Of a stretch of 64,000 nucleotides of DNA, positions 1-7,259 are shown piece after piece. Origin of the DNA: Paraburkholderia aspalathi (lineage in GTDB: Bacteria > Pseudomonadota > Gammaproteobacteria > Burkholderiales > Burkholderiaceae); the NCBI RefSeq assembly GCF_900116445.1, contig NZ_FPBH01000003.1, positions 248,001-312,000 on the forward strand, in the 5' to 3' direction. The notes below the pieces were generated by a model. It ran no database searches. It was not told the DNA's origin and was given only the letters and a program-made list of their open reading frames with translations. Every line of letters begins with the position of its first letter. Position 1 is the stretch's first letter. The translations under genes were made by a program, and so were the position numbers.

Positions 1-30
1 GTCTCCGCATTTTCCTCCAGGAGATTCATC

Positions 31-576
31 ATGACCACCTCATCCAATCCGAAAGTCTATTTCGACCTGCACATCACCGGCATCGGGTATCTCAATCGAA
101 TCCGCGAAGTGAAACCCAAGAAAGGCGATGCCTTCCTGGCCTGCGACATCGCGGCCCTCAACGGTCCCAGCGACGATGTCTCGTACGTGCGTTTTGACAC
201 GCGTGTATCGGGTACGGAAGCGCAGCATCTCGTCCGTCGCTGCATGGATGCCGTCAAGGAAGAGAAGAAAGTGCTGATCGCGTTTCGCCTGGGCGATCTG
301 TGGGCCGACACCTTCACCTACACCAAGGGGAAGCGCGTCGGCGAGCAGGGTGTGAGCTTCAAGGCACGCCTGCTGTTTATCAGCTGGATCAAGATCGACG
401 GCAAGGAGTACTACAAGGCCGAACCGAAATCGTCCGACGCCGACGAACGCGAGACACCCGCTCCCGCAGCTGCCGACACGCCCACCGCGCAGGAAACACC
501 GACGCCGGAATCATCCGGGTCAGTCGCCGATCCTGATGCGGACGTTCCCGCAATGGCCGCTGGCGATTCGTTCTGA
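31..576 (+). CDS. DUF3577 / STY4534-family ICE protein
   Basis: 181 residues. I recognise the family from its conserved N-terminal half (starting YFDLHITGIGYLNRIREV), which matches the DUF3577 (STY4534) proteins found almost only in GI-type ICEs, where they sit at the head of a replication/processing module. The fold is described as single-stranded-DNA-binding-like, so a role in handling element DNA is an inference. The first ~130 residues are compact; the last ~50 are a low-complexity Ala/Pro/Thr/acidic tail (ending in DSF), resembling the acidic tip of SSB proteins that recruits partners. The start is set by an AGGAGA ribosome site about 8 nt upstream. It is followed by a hairpin and then the DUF3275 gene, the usual ICE order. 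Confidence 0.85.
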   Translation: MTTSSNPKVYFDLHITGIGYLNRIREVKPKKGDAFLACDIAALNGPSDDVSYVRFDTRVSGTEAQHLVRRCMDAVKEEKKVLIAFRLGDLWADTFTYTKGKRVGEQGVSFKARLLFISWIKIDGKEYYKAEPKSSDADERETPAPAAADTPTAQETPTPESSGSVADPDADVPAMAAGDSF

Positions 577-581
577 TCCAC

Positions 582-604
582 AAGGCCCCGCTCGCCGGGG
601 CCTT
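582..604 (+). terminator. GC-rich hairpin after DUF3577 gene
   Basis: An 8-bp perfect stem (AAGGCCCC / GGGGCCTT) with a 7-nt loop, followed by TTCCTCTCC. The T-tract is short and interrupted, so it may be a weak terminator, an attenuator or an mRNA-stabilising hairpin. It is the first of a series of hairpins in the spacers of this module. Confidence 0.5.
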
Positions 605-685
605 TTCCTCTCCCATGAACACACGTCGCCGGGCATGCCCGTGTCCGCGACACGTGCTCTCCTATTTCCTACAGGAGGCATTTCC

Positions 686-1303
686 ATGATCACGATTCCC
701 GGCCAACTGGCCATCAAAACCATTCACGGCCGAAACGGCGATTTCAATGTCGGCCGCCTGGCGACCTCGATTGGCGAATTTGTCGTCAAGGACGCCGAAC
801 TCGACCAGTATCAGGAAGGCAAGTACGACGGCGATTTTTCGATCGCCCGGATTGGCCCTTCGACGTACAACACCAACGGCCGCTGGGTTCTGGAAGTCCG
901 CGCCCATCTGGACGGCATGACCTTGTCCAACATCGATGCCCTGACGGGCGATGAATCGCATCGTCTGAGTTCACAGGAAGTGGATCCGATCGACGAGGAA
1001 GCACAAGCCTCCGCCCCGGCCACATCCGGGACGAGGGCCAAGGCGAGGTCCCGCAACCCGCGTGATCCCCTTGTCGATACCACACCGTTCGGCACCGAGC
1101 CGCCTGTCGCCTCCGCCGGATCCTCGGTCGAAGCCGACGACGCCGTATTGTTCGGCGACCTCTGGCCGCTGGGCGAAACCGTCAAGCTCGACGCAACGAT
1201 CGAACGTCGCATCCTGCGTCTGCAACGTGATCGCCTCGGCGCTCTGGGCTACGAGTTCAGACCGCTGCCGCACCAGGACTGGCACCGACTCACCGCCGCC
1301 TGA
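686..1303 (+). CDS. DUF3275 family ICE protein
   Basis: 205 residues. The N-terminal ~100 residues (MITIPGQLAIKTIHGRNGDF..., then a VGRLATSIGEFVVKD stretch) match the DUF3275 family, an ICE-restricted protein that regularly follows DUF3577. No enzymatic motif is visible. The middle (~110-150) is a low-complexity acidic/basic linker and the C-terminus is a charged helical segment, a layout that suggests a DNA- or protein-binding accessory factor. The start at 686 is chosen over an upstream in-frame ATG at 536, which would lie inside the preceding gene, because CAGGAGGC sits at the right distance. Function is unknown. Confidence 0.8.
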   Translation: MITIPGQLAIKTIHGRNGDFNVGRLATSIGEFVVKDAELDQYQEGKYDGDFSIARIGPSTYNTNGRWVLEVRAHLDGMTLSNIDALTGDESHRLSSQEVDPIDEEAQASAPATSGTRAKARSRNPRDPLVDTTPFGTEPPVASAGSSVEADDAVLFGDLWPLGETVKLDATIERRILRLQRDRLGALGYEFRPLPHQDWHRLTAA

Positions 1304-1335
1304 AGGCACCCTGTCGTCACTGTCCACCACCCGCC

Positions 1336-1347
1336 GGGGTTCGCCCC
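1336..1347 (+). other. GGGG-TTCG-CCCC stem-loop in spacer
   Basis: A 4-bp GC stem closed by a UUCG-type tetraloop, in the spacer before the next gene's AAGGAG site. There is no T-tract, so it is not a convincing terminator. It belongs to the hairpin series of this module. Confidence 0.35.
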
Positions 1348-1386
1348 TCCGGGGAGCGCTCCGGCATTTTCCCGAAGGAGATTCTC

Positions 1387-1785
1387 ATGGGTTGGCTTTT
1401 CTTGCGGCAATCCCGCCACGAACTGATTCAGCAACTGATCGAACCCACCGACAACGGGCCGCTTCGTTCCAACGTTATCGCCCATGCGCTGCGCGGCAAC
1501 GTGCTGTGGTCTGTCGTGCACGTCACCGACCAAGGGGATGGCGCCCTGCCGGGGCTCACGCATGACGACGGGTATTGCTACATCCGCTGCGACCTGCTGC
1601 AACGCTCCGGCGATCAGTGGGGTTACAAGCCGATGGATGAATCGATGCACCCGTACTACTACTCCTGTCCGCTCAGCTATCTGGCGATGGCACCCGAGCA
1701 ATCGGCCGAGTGGCGCGAAGGCGTGCGGGCGTATCACGCTCGCCGGCGCACGCCCATGGCCTCGACAACGACGCCCATGGCTTGA
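1387..1785 (+). CDS. Hypothetical ICE protein (MGWLF... family)
   Basis: 132 residues, soluble. The opening MGWLFLRQSRHELIQQLIEP resembles small ICE/plasmid proteins of unknown function that I have seen described as DUF6927-like; I am not certain of the assignment. The middle contains GLTHDDGYCYIRCDLL and the end a short polar tail with two PMA repeats. No catalytic motif is recognisable. The start has an AAGGAG site 7 nt upstream. It lies between DUF3275 and a small acidic protein, all in one direction, consistent with a module of ICE housekeeping genes. Confidence 0.7.
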   Translation: MGWLFLRQSRHELIQQLIEPTDNGPLRSNVIAHALRGNVLWSVVHVTDQGDGALPGLTHDDGYCYIRCDLLQRSGDQWGYKPMDESMHPYYYSCPLSYLAMAPEQSAEWREGVRAYHARRRTPMASTTTPMA

Positions 1786-1801
1786 ACCCGGGAGAACCTG
1801 C

Positions 1802-2062
1802 ATGGACCCGATCCTTGCCTCCCTCCCGATGTCGTTGCTCGCCTACGTCGAAGGACACCTGTCCAATGATGAGGTTTCCTCGGACGAAGAAATGCTCGAC
1901 TACTTCGTCGTCAACGGACTTACGGACGTACAGGCACGCCAAGCCTTGACCTACCGCGGCCGCTATCTGCGCAACCTCTACCGCACCGGATTTACACCGA
2001 TCAGCAACCCCGGCGTGGTGCTTCGCTACAACCCGCACAAGCGCGACTTCGAGACCGAATAG
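1802..2062 (+). CDS. Small hypothetical ICE protein
   Basis: 86 residues, acidic in the N-terminal half (LSNDEVSSDEEMLDYF) and basic toward the C-terminus (YNPHKRDFETE). No known domain is recognised. The start at 1802 is supported by GGGAGA about 6 nt upstream and by its position 16 nt after the preceding stop; the open frame extends back to 1484 but that part overlaps the upstream gene. Coding is supported by context and codon pattern only. Confidence 0.65.
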   Translation: MDPILASLPMSLLAYVEGHLSNDEVSSDEEMLDYFVVNGLTDVQARQALTYRGRYLRNLYRTGFTPISNPGVVLRYNPHKRDFETE

Positions 2063-2084
2063 CGCGTTCCTTCATCCACCCCAA

Positions 2085-2101
2085 GGGGCAGTCATTGCCC
2101 C
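2085..2101 (+). other. Spacer hairpin (GGGGCA/TGCCCC)
   Basis: A 6-bp stem with a 5-nt loop between the small protein and the next gene. No T-tract follows. Third member of the hairpin series. Confidence 0.35.
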
Positions 2102-2141
2102 GGCGGGCGGTGCTGCCTCCTTCTTCATCGAGGACATCACC

Positions 2142-2792
2142 ATGCCTGCATCCGAACCCTCCAAGACGCTGTACCGCATCGACGAATGCCCCGACCTGAT
2201 GGCCGACGGCTGCGTCAGCGACGAATACGGCAACCTGGTCTTCCTGTCTGTCTGGGCACGCGACACCGCCATCCAGGAGTTCCTCGCTCGCCTCACCCTC
2301 GGGCATGACGAGCAGGGCCTGGAAGAGTGCCACGTCATCACCGAACAGGCTGGCGCAATCCCGATTGTTATCGGCAACGTCGACCGCCTGGAAAAACGCT
2401 TTACGCGCGCATACCGGCGCACCCTGTTCGGCTCGATGGTCCACCTGTGGCTGTTCGATCGTCGCTGCATCCGGCCGGACAAAACCCATGCCAGCGCCAT
2501 GGCACTCCTTCCCCACGACTCGCATCGCCGGCTCGATCATCTGTGGGCGCTGGTACAGGACACCTGTCCGTTGCCGCTGCTCCCTCACTGGCGCGAAACC
2601 GTGCTGGAGCTCTTGCGGACCCAGGCGATGCTGACTCGCCTTCCGCAAGCCCTCGGGCCGCTGGAAGGCTATCGGCTTGCCATCGATGTTCCGGCGCTGA
2701 CCCAGACACTTGGCGATCTGATCCGCGCGGGTGCGCTCGGCACCGCCGCGGTTGAACCGGTCTCGCGCGTACCGCTGCGGCGCGCCGCGTGA
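2142..2792 (+). CDS. Hypothetical ICE protein
   Basis: 216 residues, soluble, no signal peptide or membrane segment. I do not recognise a domain. It starts after a GAGGACATCACC leader with a usable GAGGA site. The N-terminal part reads as a mixed alpha/beta domain (YGNLVFLSVWARDTAIQEFL); the C-terminal part is helical. It lies directly upstream of the DUF6094 methylase-like gene, separated by a hairpin-bearing 65-nt spacer. Confidence 0.6.
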   Translation: MPASEPSKTLYRIDECPDLMADGCVSDEYGNLVFLSVWARDTAIQEFLARLTLGHDEQGLEECHVITEQAGAIPIVIGNVDRLEKRFTRAYRRTLFGSMVHLWLFDRRCIRPDKTHASAMALLPHDSHRRLDHLWALVQDTCPLPLLPHWRETVLELLRTQAMLTRLPQALGPLEGYRLAIDVPALTQTLGDLIRAGALGTAAVEPVSRVPLRRAA

Positions 2793-2804
2793 CGCATCCA
2801 CCAC

Positions 2805-2827
2805 GGGCATGTGCATCTCGCATGCCC
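2805..2827 (+). terminator. Spacer hairpin (GGGCATG/CATGCCC)
   Basis: A 7-bp perfect stem, 9-nt loop, then a pyrimidine-rich tail TTCCCTTCC. Could attenuate transcription into the methylase-like gene. Its arm GGGCATG is repeated in the stem at 4842-4876, which suggests descent from one ancestral spacer. Confidence 0.4.
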
Positions 2828-2857
2828 TTCCCTTCCTCATCCCACCGGAGAACATCC

Positions 2858-3967
2858 ATGGCTCTCATGTTCGCGCGCCTGGCGCGCAATTTCATTCGTA
2901 ATGGCTACTTTCCCACCGATGAACCGACGCTGGAGCGGGCCTTGTCCGCGCTGGCGCCAGCCAACGGCGCCATGTGCATTCTTGATCCATGCGCCGGCGA
3001 AGGCGCGGCAATCGCCGAAGCCGCTCATGCCCTCGGGCACGAGCAGGTCCACACGTTCGCCGTGGAGTACGACGCCGAGCGTGCGCAGCACGCCCGGTCA
3101 CTGGTCGATCACTGCCTGCACGGCGACCTGATGGATACGCTGATCTCCCGCCAGACCTTCGGACTGCTGTGGCTGAATCCGCCGTACGGCGACCTCACCA
3201 AAGACGCCAACGGCAACATCGGCTACCAGGGCCAGGGCCGCGCGCGGCTGGAAAAGCTGTTCTACCAGCGCACGTTGCCGCTGCTGCAATACGACGGCGT
3301 GCTGGTCTTCATCGTGCCGTTCTACGTGCTCGACGCCGAGCTGGTCGGATGGCTGACGCGCCACTTCGCCGATCTGCGCATCTACCGTGCGGTAGAGACG
3401 CAGTTCCGGCAGGTCGTCATTTTCGGTCGGCGGGTTCGCCCTCACGCCCTCGCCTCGGACGCGGTCAAAGCCACGCGCGCTCTGCTGCTCAAGATCGGGC
3501 AAGGCGATATCGACGCTGAAGAGCTGCCGGTCACCTGGCCGTTCCTGCCCTACACCGTTCCTGCCAGCCCGGCCGAGCCGGATCACTTCTATCGCGTAAC
3601 GATGGAGCCCGCGCAATTCGCCGATGAGGTCAGTCGGCTGCAAGGACTCTGGCCGTCGCTCGATACGCACCTGGGCGCCGCACAGCAGTCGCCGCGGCCA
3701 CCGGCACGTGCCTTGTCCCACTGGCATCTCGCCCTGGCGCTCGCCGCCGGTGCAATTTCCGGCGTCGTGCAGTCGAAGAGCGGTCGCACGCTGGTCGTCA
3801 AAGGGGATACCCACAAGGAGAAAACCCTGCAGACGGAATACACCGAACGCGACGACGGCTCCGTCGCCGAAACACGCATCCTCACCGACCGGTTTGTACC
3901 CGTCATCCGCGCCTGGGACATGACACCGGACTCCCCCACCTGGGGCGAGGTGCTGACCATTCGCTGA
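2858..3967 (+). CDS. DUF6094 family protein, N6-adenine methylase-like
   Basis: 369 residues. A Rossmann-type methyltransferase core is visible: motif I as DPCAGEG at residues ~43-49 and motif IV as NPPY at ~107-110, the signature of N6-adenine (or exocyclic amino) DNA methylases. The C-terminal ~150 residues are family-specific. ICEs of this class carry such proteins (DUF6094) beside a SNF2-like helicase, as here, and no cognate restriction enzyme is adjacent. A job in element replication, transcript regulation or protecting the incoming element is inference. The start at 2858 is preferred to an in-frame ATG at 2789, which overlaps the previous gene; GGAG lies 8-10 nt before it. Confidence 0.75.
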   Translation: MALMFARLARNFIRNGYFPTDEPTLERALSALAPANGAMCILDPCAGEGAAIAEAAHALGHEQVHTFAVEYDAERAQHARSLVDHCLHGDLMDTLISRQTFGLLWLNPPYGDLTKDANGNIGYQGQGRARLEKLFYQRTLPLLQYDGVLVFIVPFYVLDAELVGWLTRHFADLRIYRAVETQFRQVVIFGRRVRPHALASDAVKATRALLLKIGQGDIDAEELPVTWPFLPYTVPASPAEPDHFYRVTMEPAQFADEVSRLQGLWPSLDTHLGAAQQSPRPPARALSHWHLALALAAGAISGVVQSKSGRTLVVKGDTHKEKTLQTEYTERDDGSVAETRILTDRFVPVIRAWDMTPDSPTWGEVLTIR

Positions 3968-4008
3968 TCTTCACCCGGACGGTTCGCCGTCCCTTCATCC
4001 ACCCGCCG

Positions 4009-4039
4009 GGGCCACGACCCCGATGGGGCGCCGTGGCCC
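4009..4039 (+). other. Nested spacer hairpin
   Basis: Outer arms GGGCCACG / CGTGGCCC enclose an inner CCCC-GAT-GGGG stem. Located between the methylase-like gene and the first GDWGD paralogue. No T-run follows. Confidence 0.4.
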
Positions 4040-4062
4040 TTCATGCTCGACAGGAGGCCACC

Positions 4063-4377
4063 ATGGCTTTGATATCTTACCTTCGTTCCCACGTTCCACC
4101 TGGACTCATCTCACGTTTCGAGCCCGGTCGAATCGTCATGACGCGCGGCATCCACGATCTGAGCGAACGCGGCCTGCTGACCTGGCCGTACCTGGTTCGC
4201 CATCTCGGTGGCGACTGGGGCGATCTCGACGCCCACGACCGGCGTGTCAACGACACCGCGCTCGAATCCGGCGGGCGGCTGCTTTCCTCCTATCAGGTCA
4301 CGCCCGACCTCACGCTCTGGATCATCACCGAAGCCGATCGCGGCGTCACCACGCTACTGCTGCCAAGCGAGTACTGA
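4063..4377 (+). CDS. Small 'GDWGD' ICE protein, paralogue 1
   Basis: 104 residues. It belongs to a small plasmid/ICE protein group recognised by LVRHLGGDWGDLDAHDRRVND around residues 43-64, then GGRLLSSY and a WIITEADR segment. Function is unknown. It is clearly homologous to the next gene, which shares RHLxGDWGD, a downstream ND, GGRLLSxY and IITExDR. AGGAGG lies 6 nt before the ATG at 4063; an in-frame ATG at 4033 lacks one. The pair probably arose by tandem duplication with divergence. Confidence 0.7.
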   Translation: MALISYLRSHVPPGLISRFEPGRIVMTRGIHDLSERGLLTWPYLVRHLGGDWGDLDAHDRRVNDTALESGGRLLSSYQVTPDLTLWIITEADRGVTTLLLPSEY

Positions 4378-4424
4378 CCCGCGCCAGCGGCGGCCATGCA
4401 CCGTTCATCTCATCCCACCCGGGA

Positions 4425-4453
4425 GCCTGTCGCTCCCAACCGGGACGACAGGC
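4425..4453 (+). other. Spacer hairpin between the two paralogues
   Basis: Outer arms GCCTGTCG / CGACAGGC (8 bp) with an inner TCCC-AACC-GGGA stem, then CTCCTTCCTCTGG. Confidence 0.4.
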
Positions 4454-4477
4454 CTCCTTCCTCTGGAGGTCACCCGC

Positions 4478-4816
4478 ATGCTGATTTTTAACTTTGGATC
4501 CTTGTCCGTCGCCATCGGCGATCCGCGATTCAACCCAGGATCACTGGTCACCAGTACCGGCGTCACCGCACTCGAACAACGCGGCCGGCTGTTCGCCGCG
4601 CTGTACCTGCGTCGCCATCTCAACGGTGACTGGGGCGATGTGACGGACGCCGAATGCAGGGCCAACGACATCTTTCTGCGCAATGGCGGACGGCTGCTGT
4701 CGCGGTACCGGATCGCTTTCGACATCGAGCTTCAGATCATCACCGAAGGCGATCGCAGCACGACCCAGATGCGGCTCGCCGACGAAGCGTCGTCCGCATC
4801 TCATCCGTTTTCCTGA
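4478..4816 (+). CDS. Small 'GDWGD' ICE protein, paralogue 2
   Basis: 112 residues, homologous to the previous gene across most of its length: RRHLNGDWGD, then AND, GGRLLSRY and IITEGDRST. The N-terminus is different (MLIFNFGSLSVAIGDPRFNPG). No function is known for the family. CTGGAGG precedes the start by 8 nt. It is followed by the largest hairpin of the series and then the helicase gene. Confidence 0.7.
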   Translation: MLIFNFGSLSVAIGDPRFNPGSLVTSTGVTALEQRGRLFAALYLRRHLNGDWGDVTDAECRANDIFLRNGGRLLSRYRIAFDIELQIITEGDRSTTQMRLADEASSASHPFS

Positions 4817-4841
4817 GTTCTTTTTTCTCTCTTCCCCCCAC

Positions 4842-4876
4842 GGGCATGTCACCGCCCCTCGGGGCGGTGCATGCCC
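4842..4876 (+). terminator. Long GC hairpin before helicase gene
   Basis: GGGCATG / CATGCCC outer arms and ACCGCCCC / GGGGCGGT inner arms, about 15 paired bases with a small bulge, followed by CTTTCTTCTC. The strongest hairpin of the series before the real terminator; it could separate helicase expression from the upstream genes. Confidence 0.45.
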
Positions 4877-4899
4877 CTTTCTTCTCAAGGAGCATCACC

Positions 4900-7170
4900 A
4901 TGTCTCTCGATACCGAAACGCAACGCGATGCCGAACTGCAGGGCGACCTGCTGGAGCCGGGCACCTCTCCTCTCACGTTCAGCCTGCCGGACTTCGTGTC
5001 CGAGTTCGGCGACGATCTGCTCGAATCGCTCAACCGCGCCAATCCACCCGTCTATGCGGGCCTGCCCAGAGACCATCGGCAGCTCGTGATCACGGGGCTC
5101 AAGCGGATCCTGTTCCCTGCGCAGGCCGACGTGGTTCACGCGGTGGCCGAACTGCTGGTCGATCGCGGCGAACGTGCCGCCATCGTCAATGGTGAGATGG
5201 GTTGTGGCAAGACGACCGTCGGCATCGCCACAGCCGCCGTGCTCAACGCCGAAGGCTACCGTCGTACGCTGGTGCTCTCGCCGCCGCACCTGGTCTACAA
5301 GTGGCGGCGCGAAATCCAGGAGACGGTCGCTGGCGCGAAGGTCTGGGTTCTCAACGGACCGGACACCCTTATCAAGCTGCTGAAACTGCGCGAGCAGCTC
5401 GGCGTGCCGGCGCAGGGTCAGGAATTCTTCGTCCTCGGCCGGGTGCGGATGCGCATGGGGTTCCACTGGAAGCCCGCGTTCGTCCGCCAGCGCACCCTGC
5501 ACGGCAACGAAGGCGCGTGTCCTCTTTGCGGCCATGTCATCACGGATGTCGACGGCGAAGCGATCAACCCGGTCGAGCTCGAAGCCGAAGAATCGCGCCG
5601 CATCTGCAGCCAATGTTCGTCACCTCTGTGGACACTGATCCGTCCCAGAAGCCTATCCTCCAGCGACCAGTCGTCCGCCGTGCTCCGGGCACTCAAGCGC
5701 ATCCCCACGATCGGCGAAGTCACCGCGCAGAAGCTGATGCAGAAATTCGGCGATGCGTTCCTGGCGTCGATGCTCGGCGACAACGTCCATGAGTTCATCA
5801 ACCTGATGGACGATCGCGGCGAACTGGTGTTCTCCGACCGTCAGGCCCATCGCATGGAACGCGCGATGGCCGCGATGGAGTTCGGCTTCGGCGAGGGCGG
5901 CTACCAGCCGTCCGAGTTCATCAAACGCTACCTGCCGCAAGGCACGTTCGACCTGCTCATCGCCGACGAGGCGCATGAGTACAAGAACGGGGGTTCGGCC
6001 CAGGGCCAGGCGATGGGCGTGCTCGCCGCAAAGGCGCGCAAGACGCTGCTGCTGACCGGCACGTTGATGGGCGGTTACGGCGACGATCTTTTTCATCTGC
6101 TGTTCCGCGCCCTGCCCGCTCGGATGATCGAAGACGGCTACCGGCCGAACAAGAGCGGCAGCATGACCGCGGCGGCGATGGGGTTCATGCGCGATCACGG
6201 CGTGCTCAAGGACATCTATGCCGAAAGCACCGGCACGGCGCACAAGACCGCCAAAGGCACCAAGGTCTCGGTGCGCACGGTCAAGGCACCGGGGTTCGGT
6301 CCGAAAGGCGTGCTGCGTTGCGTCCTGCCGTTCACGGTGTTCCTCAAGTTAAAGGACATCGGTGGCAACGTGCTGCCACCCTACGAGGAGGAGTTCCGCG
6401 ACATCGTCATGACACCGGACCAGGCGCAAGCCTACCGTGGCCTGTCGGGCACGCTGAGCATGCACCTGCGTCAGGCGCTGGCACGGCGTGACACGACCTT
6501 ACTCGGTGTGGTTCTCAATGTGCTGCTTGCGTGGCCCGACACGTGCTTCCGCGCGGAATCGGTCAGGCATCCCCGGACCCGCGAGGGACTGGCCTTCGTT
6601 CCCCCGCAGTTCAACGAGCTGCAGGTGATGCCGAAGGAGCGTGAACTGATCGATGTCTGCAAGCAGGAGAAGGCCTACGGTCGCAAGACCCTCGTCTACA
6701 GCGTCTACACCGGCACGCGGGATACCACGTCCCGCCTGAAACTGTTGCTGGAGCAGGAAGGCTTCAAGGTGGCGGTACTGCGCGCAAGCGTGGATGCCTC
6801 CCGCCGCGAGGACTGGATCGCCGAGCAACTCGATCGCGGCATGGAGGTGCTCATCACGAATCCCGAGCTGGTGAAAACCGGCTTGGACCTGCTGGAGTTT
6901 CCGACGATCGTGTTCATGCAGTCGGGCTACAACGTGTATTCACTGCAGCAGGCGGCGCGTCGCTCCTGGCGCATTGGTCAGACGCAGCCGGTCAAGGTGA
7001 TCTATCTGGGCTACGCGGATACGTCGCAGATGACGTGCCTCGGCTTGATGGCCCGGAAGATCATGGTGTCTCAGAGCACCTCGGGCGATGTGCCCGAGTC
7101 GGGCCTGGATGTACTGAACCAGGACGGTGATTCGGTCGAAGTCGCACTGGCACGCCAACTGGTGCATTGA
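4900..7170 (+). CDS. SNF2/DEAD-type helicase with zinc ribbon
   Basis: 756 residues. A superfamily 2 helicase/translocase: Walker A GEMGCGKTT (~99-107), motif Ia-like LVLSPPHLVYKWRREI, DEAH-type box DEAHEYKN (~356), LLLTGTLMGGYGDDLF (motif III), and a C-terminal RecA lobe ending with QAARRSWRIGQTQ (motif VI), typical of SNF2-like proteins. A zinc ribbon is inserted after lobe 1 start: CPLC near 207-210 and CSQC near 236-239. Such helicases accompany DUF6094 methylase-like proteins in GI-type ICEs; a role in element replication, transfer or protection is inferred. The start at 4900 follows AAGGAG; the longer open frame (from 4654) overlaps the upstream gene. Strong terminator follows. Confidence 0.85.
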   Translation: MSLDTETQRDAELQGDLLEPGTSPLTFSLPDFVSEFGDDLLESLNRANPPVYAGLPRDHRQLVITGLKRILFPAQADVVHAVAELLVDRGERAAIVNGEMGCGKTTVGIATAAVLNAEGYRRTLVLSPPHLVYKWRREIQETVAGAKVWVLNGPDTLIKLLKLREQLGVPAQGQEFFVLGRVRMRMGFHWKPAFVRQRTLHGNEGACPLCGHVITDVDGEAINPVELEAEESRRICSQCSSPLWTLIRPRSLSSSDQSSAVLRALKRIPTIGEVTAQKLMQKFGDAFLASMLGDNVHEFINLMDDRGELVFSDRQAHRMERAMAAMEFGFGEGGYQPSEFIKRYLPQGTFDLLIADEAHEYKNGGSAQGQAMGVLAAKARKTLLLTGTLMGGYGDDLFHLLFRALPARMIEDGYRPNKSGSMTAAAMGFMRDHGVLKDIYAESTGTAHKTAKGTKVSVRTVKAPGFGPKGVLRCVLPFTVFLKLKDIGGNVLPPYEEEFRDIVMTPDQAQAYRGLSGTLSMHLRQALARRDTTLLGVVLNVLLAWPDTCFRAESVRHPRTREGLAFVPPQFNELQVMPKERELIDVCKQEKAYGRKTLVYSVYTGTRDTTSRLKLLLEQEGFKVAVLRASVDASRREDWIAEQLDRGMEVLITNPELVKTGLDLLEFPTIVFMQSGYNVYSLQQAARRSWRIGQTQPVKVIYLGYADTSQMTCLGLMARKIMVSQSTSGDVPESGLDVLNQDGDSVEVALARQLVH

Positions 7171-7186
7171 TGATGTAAGTCGTTCG

Positions 7187-7214
7187 GACGACCCCATTGG
7201 GGTCGTCTTTTTTT
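7187..7214 (+). terminator. Rho-independent terminator after helicase
   Basis: A 9-bp perfect stem (GACGACCCC / GGGGTCGTC) with a 3-nt ATT loop, directly followed by seven T. It closes the plus-strand ICE module before the convergent ABC-3C operon; there is no T-run on the other side, so it works for the plus strand. Confidence 0.9.
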
Positions 7215-7259
7215 CACGATGACTCCGGCACCGGTATGTTCAGCCTGCGATTTTCGCTC

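Noticed and set aside
2858..7170. A restriction-modification or DISARM/BREX-like system (methylase-like gene plus helicase)
   Set aside because: Both proteins lie in the conserved ICE backbone among DUF3577, DUF3275 and GDWGD proteins. No nuclease, target-recognition or other core DISARM/BREX gene is present.
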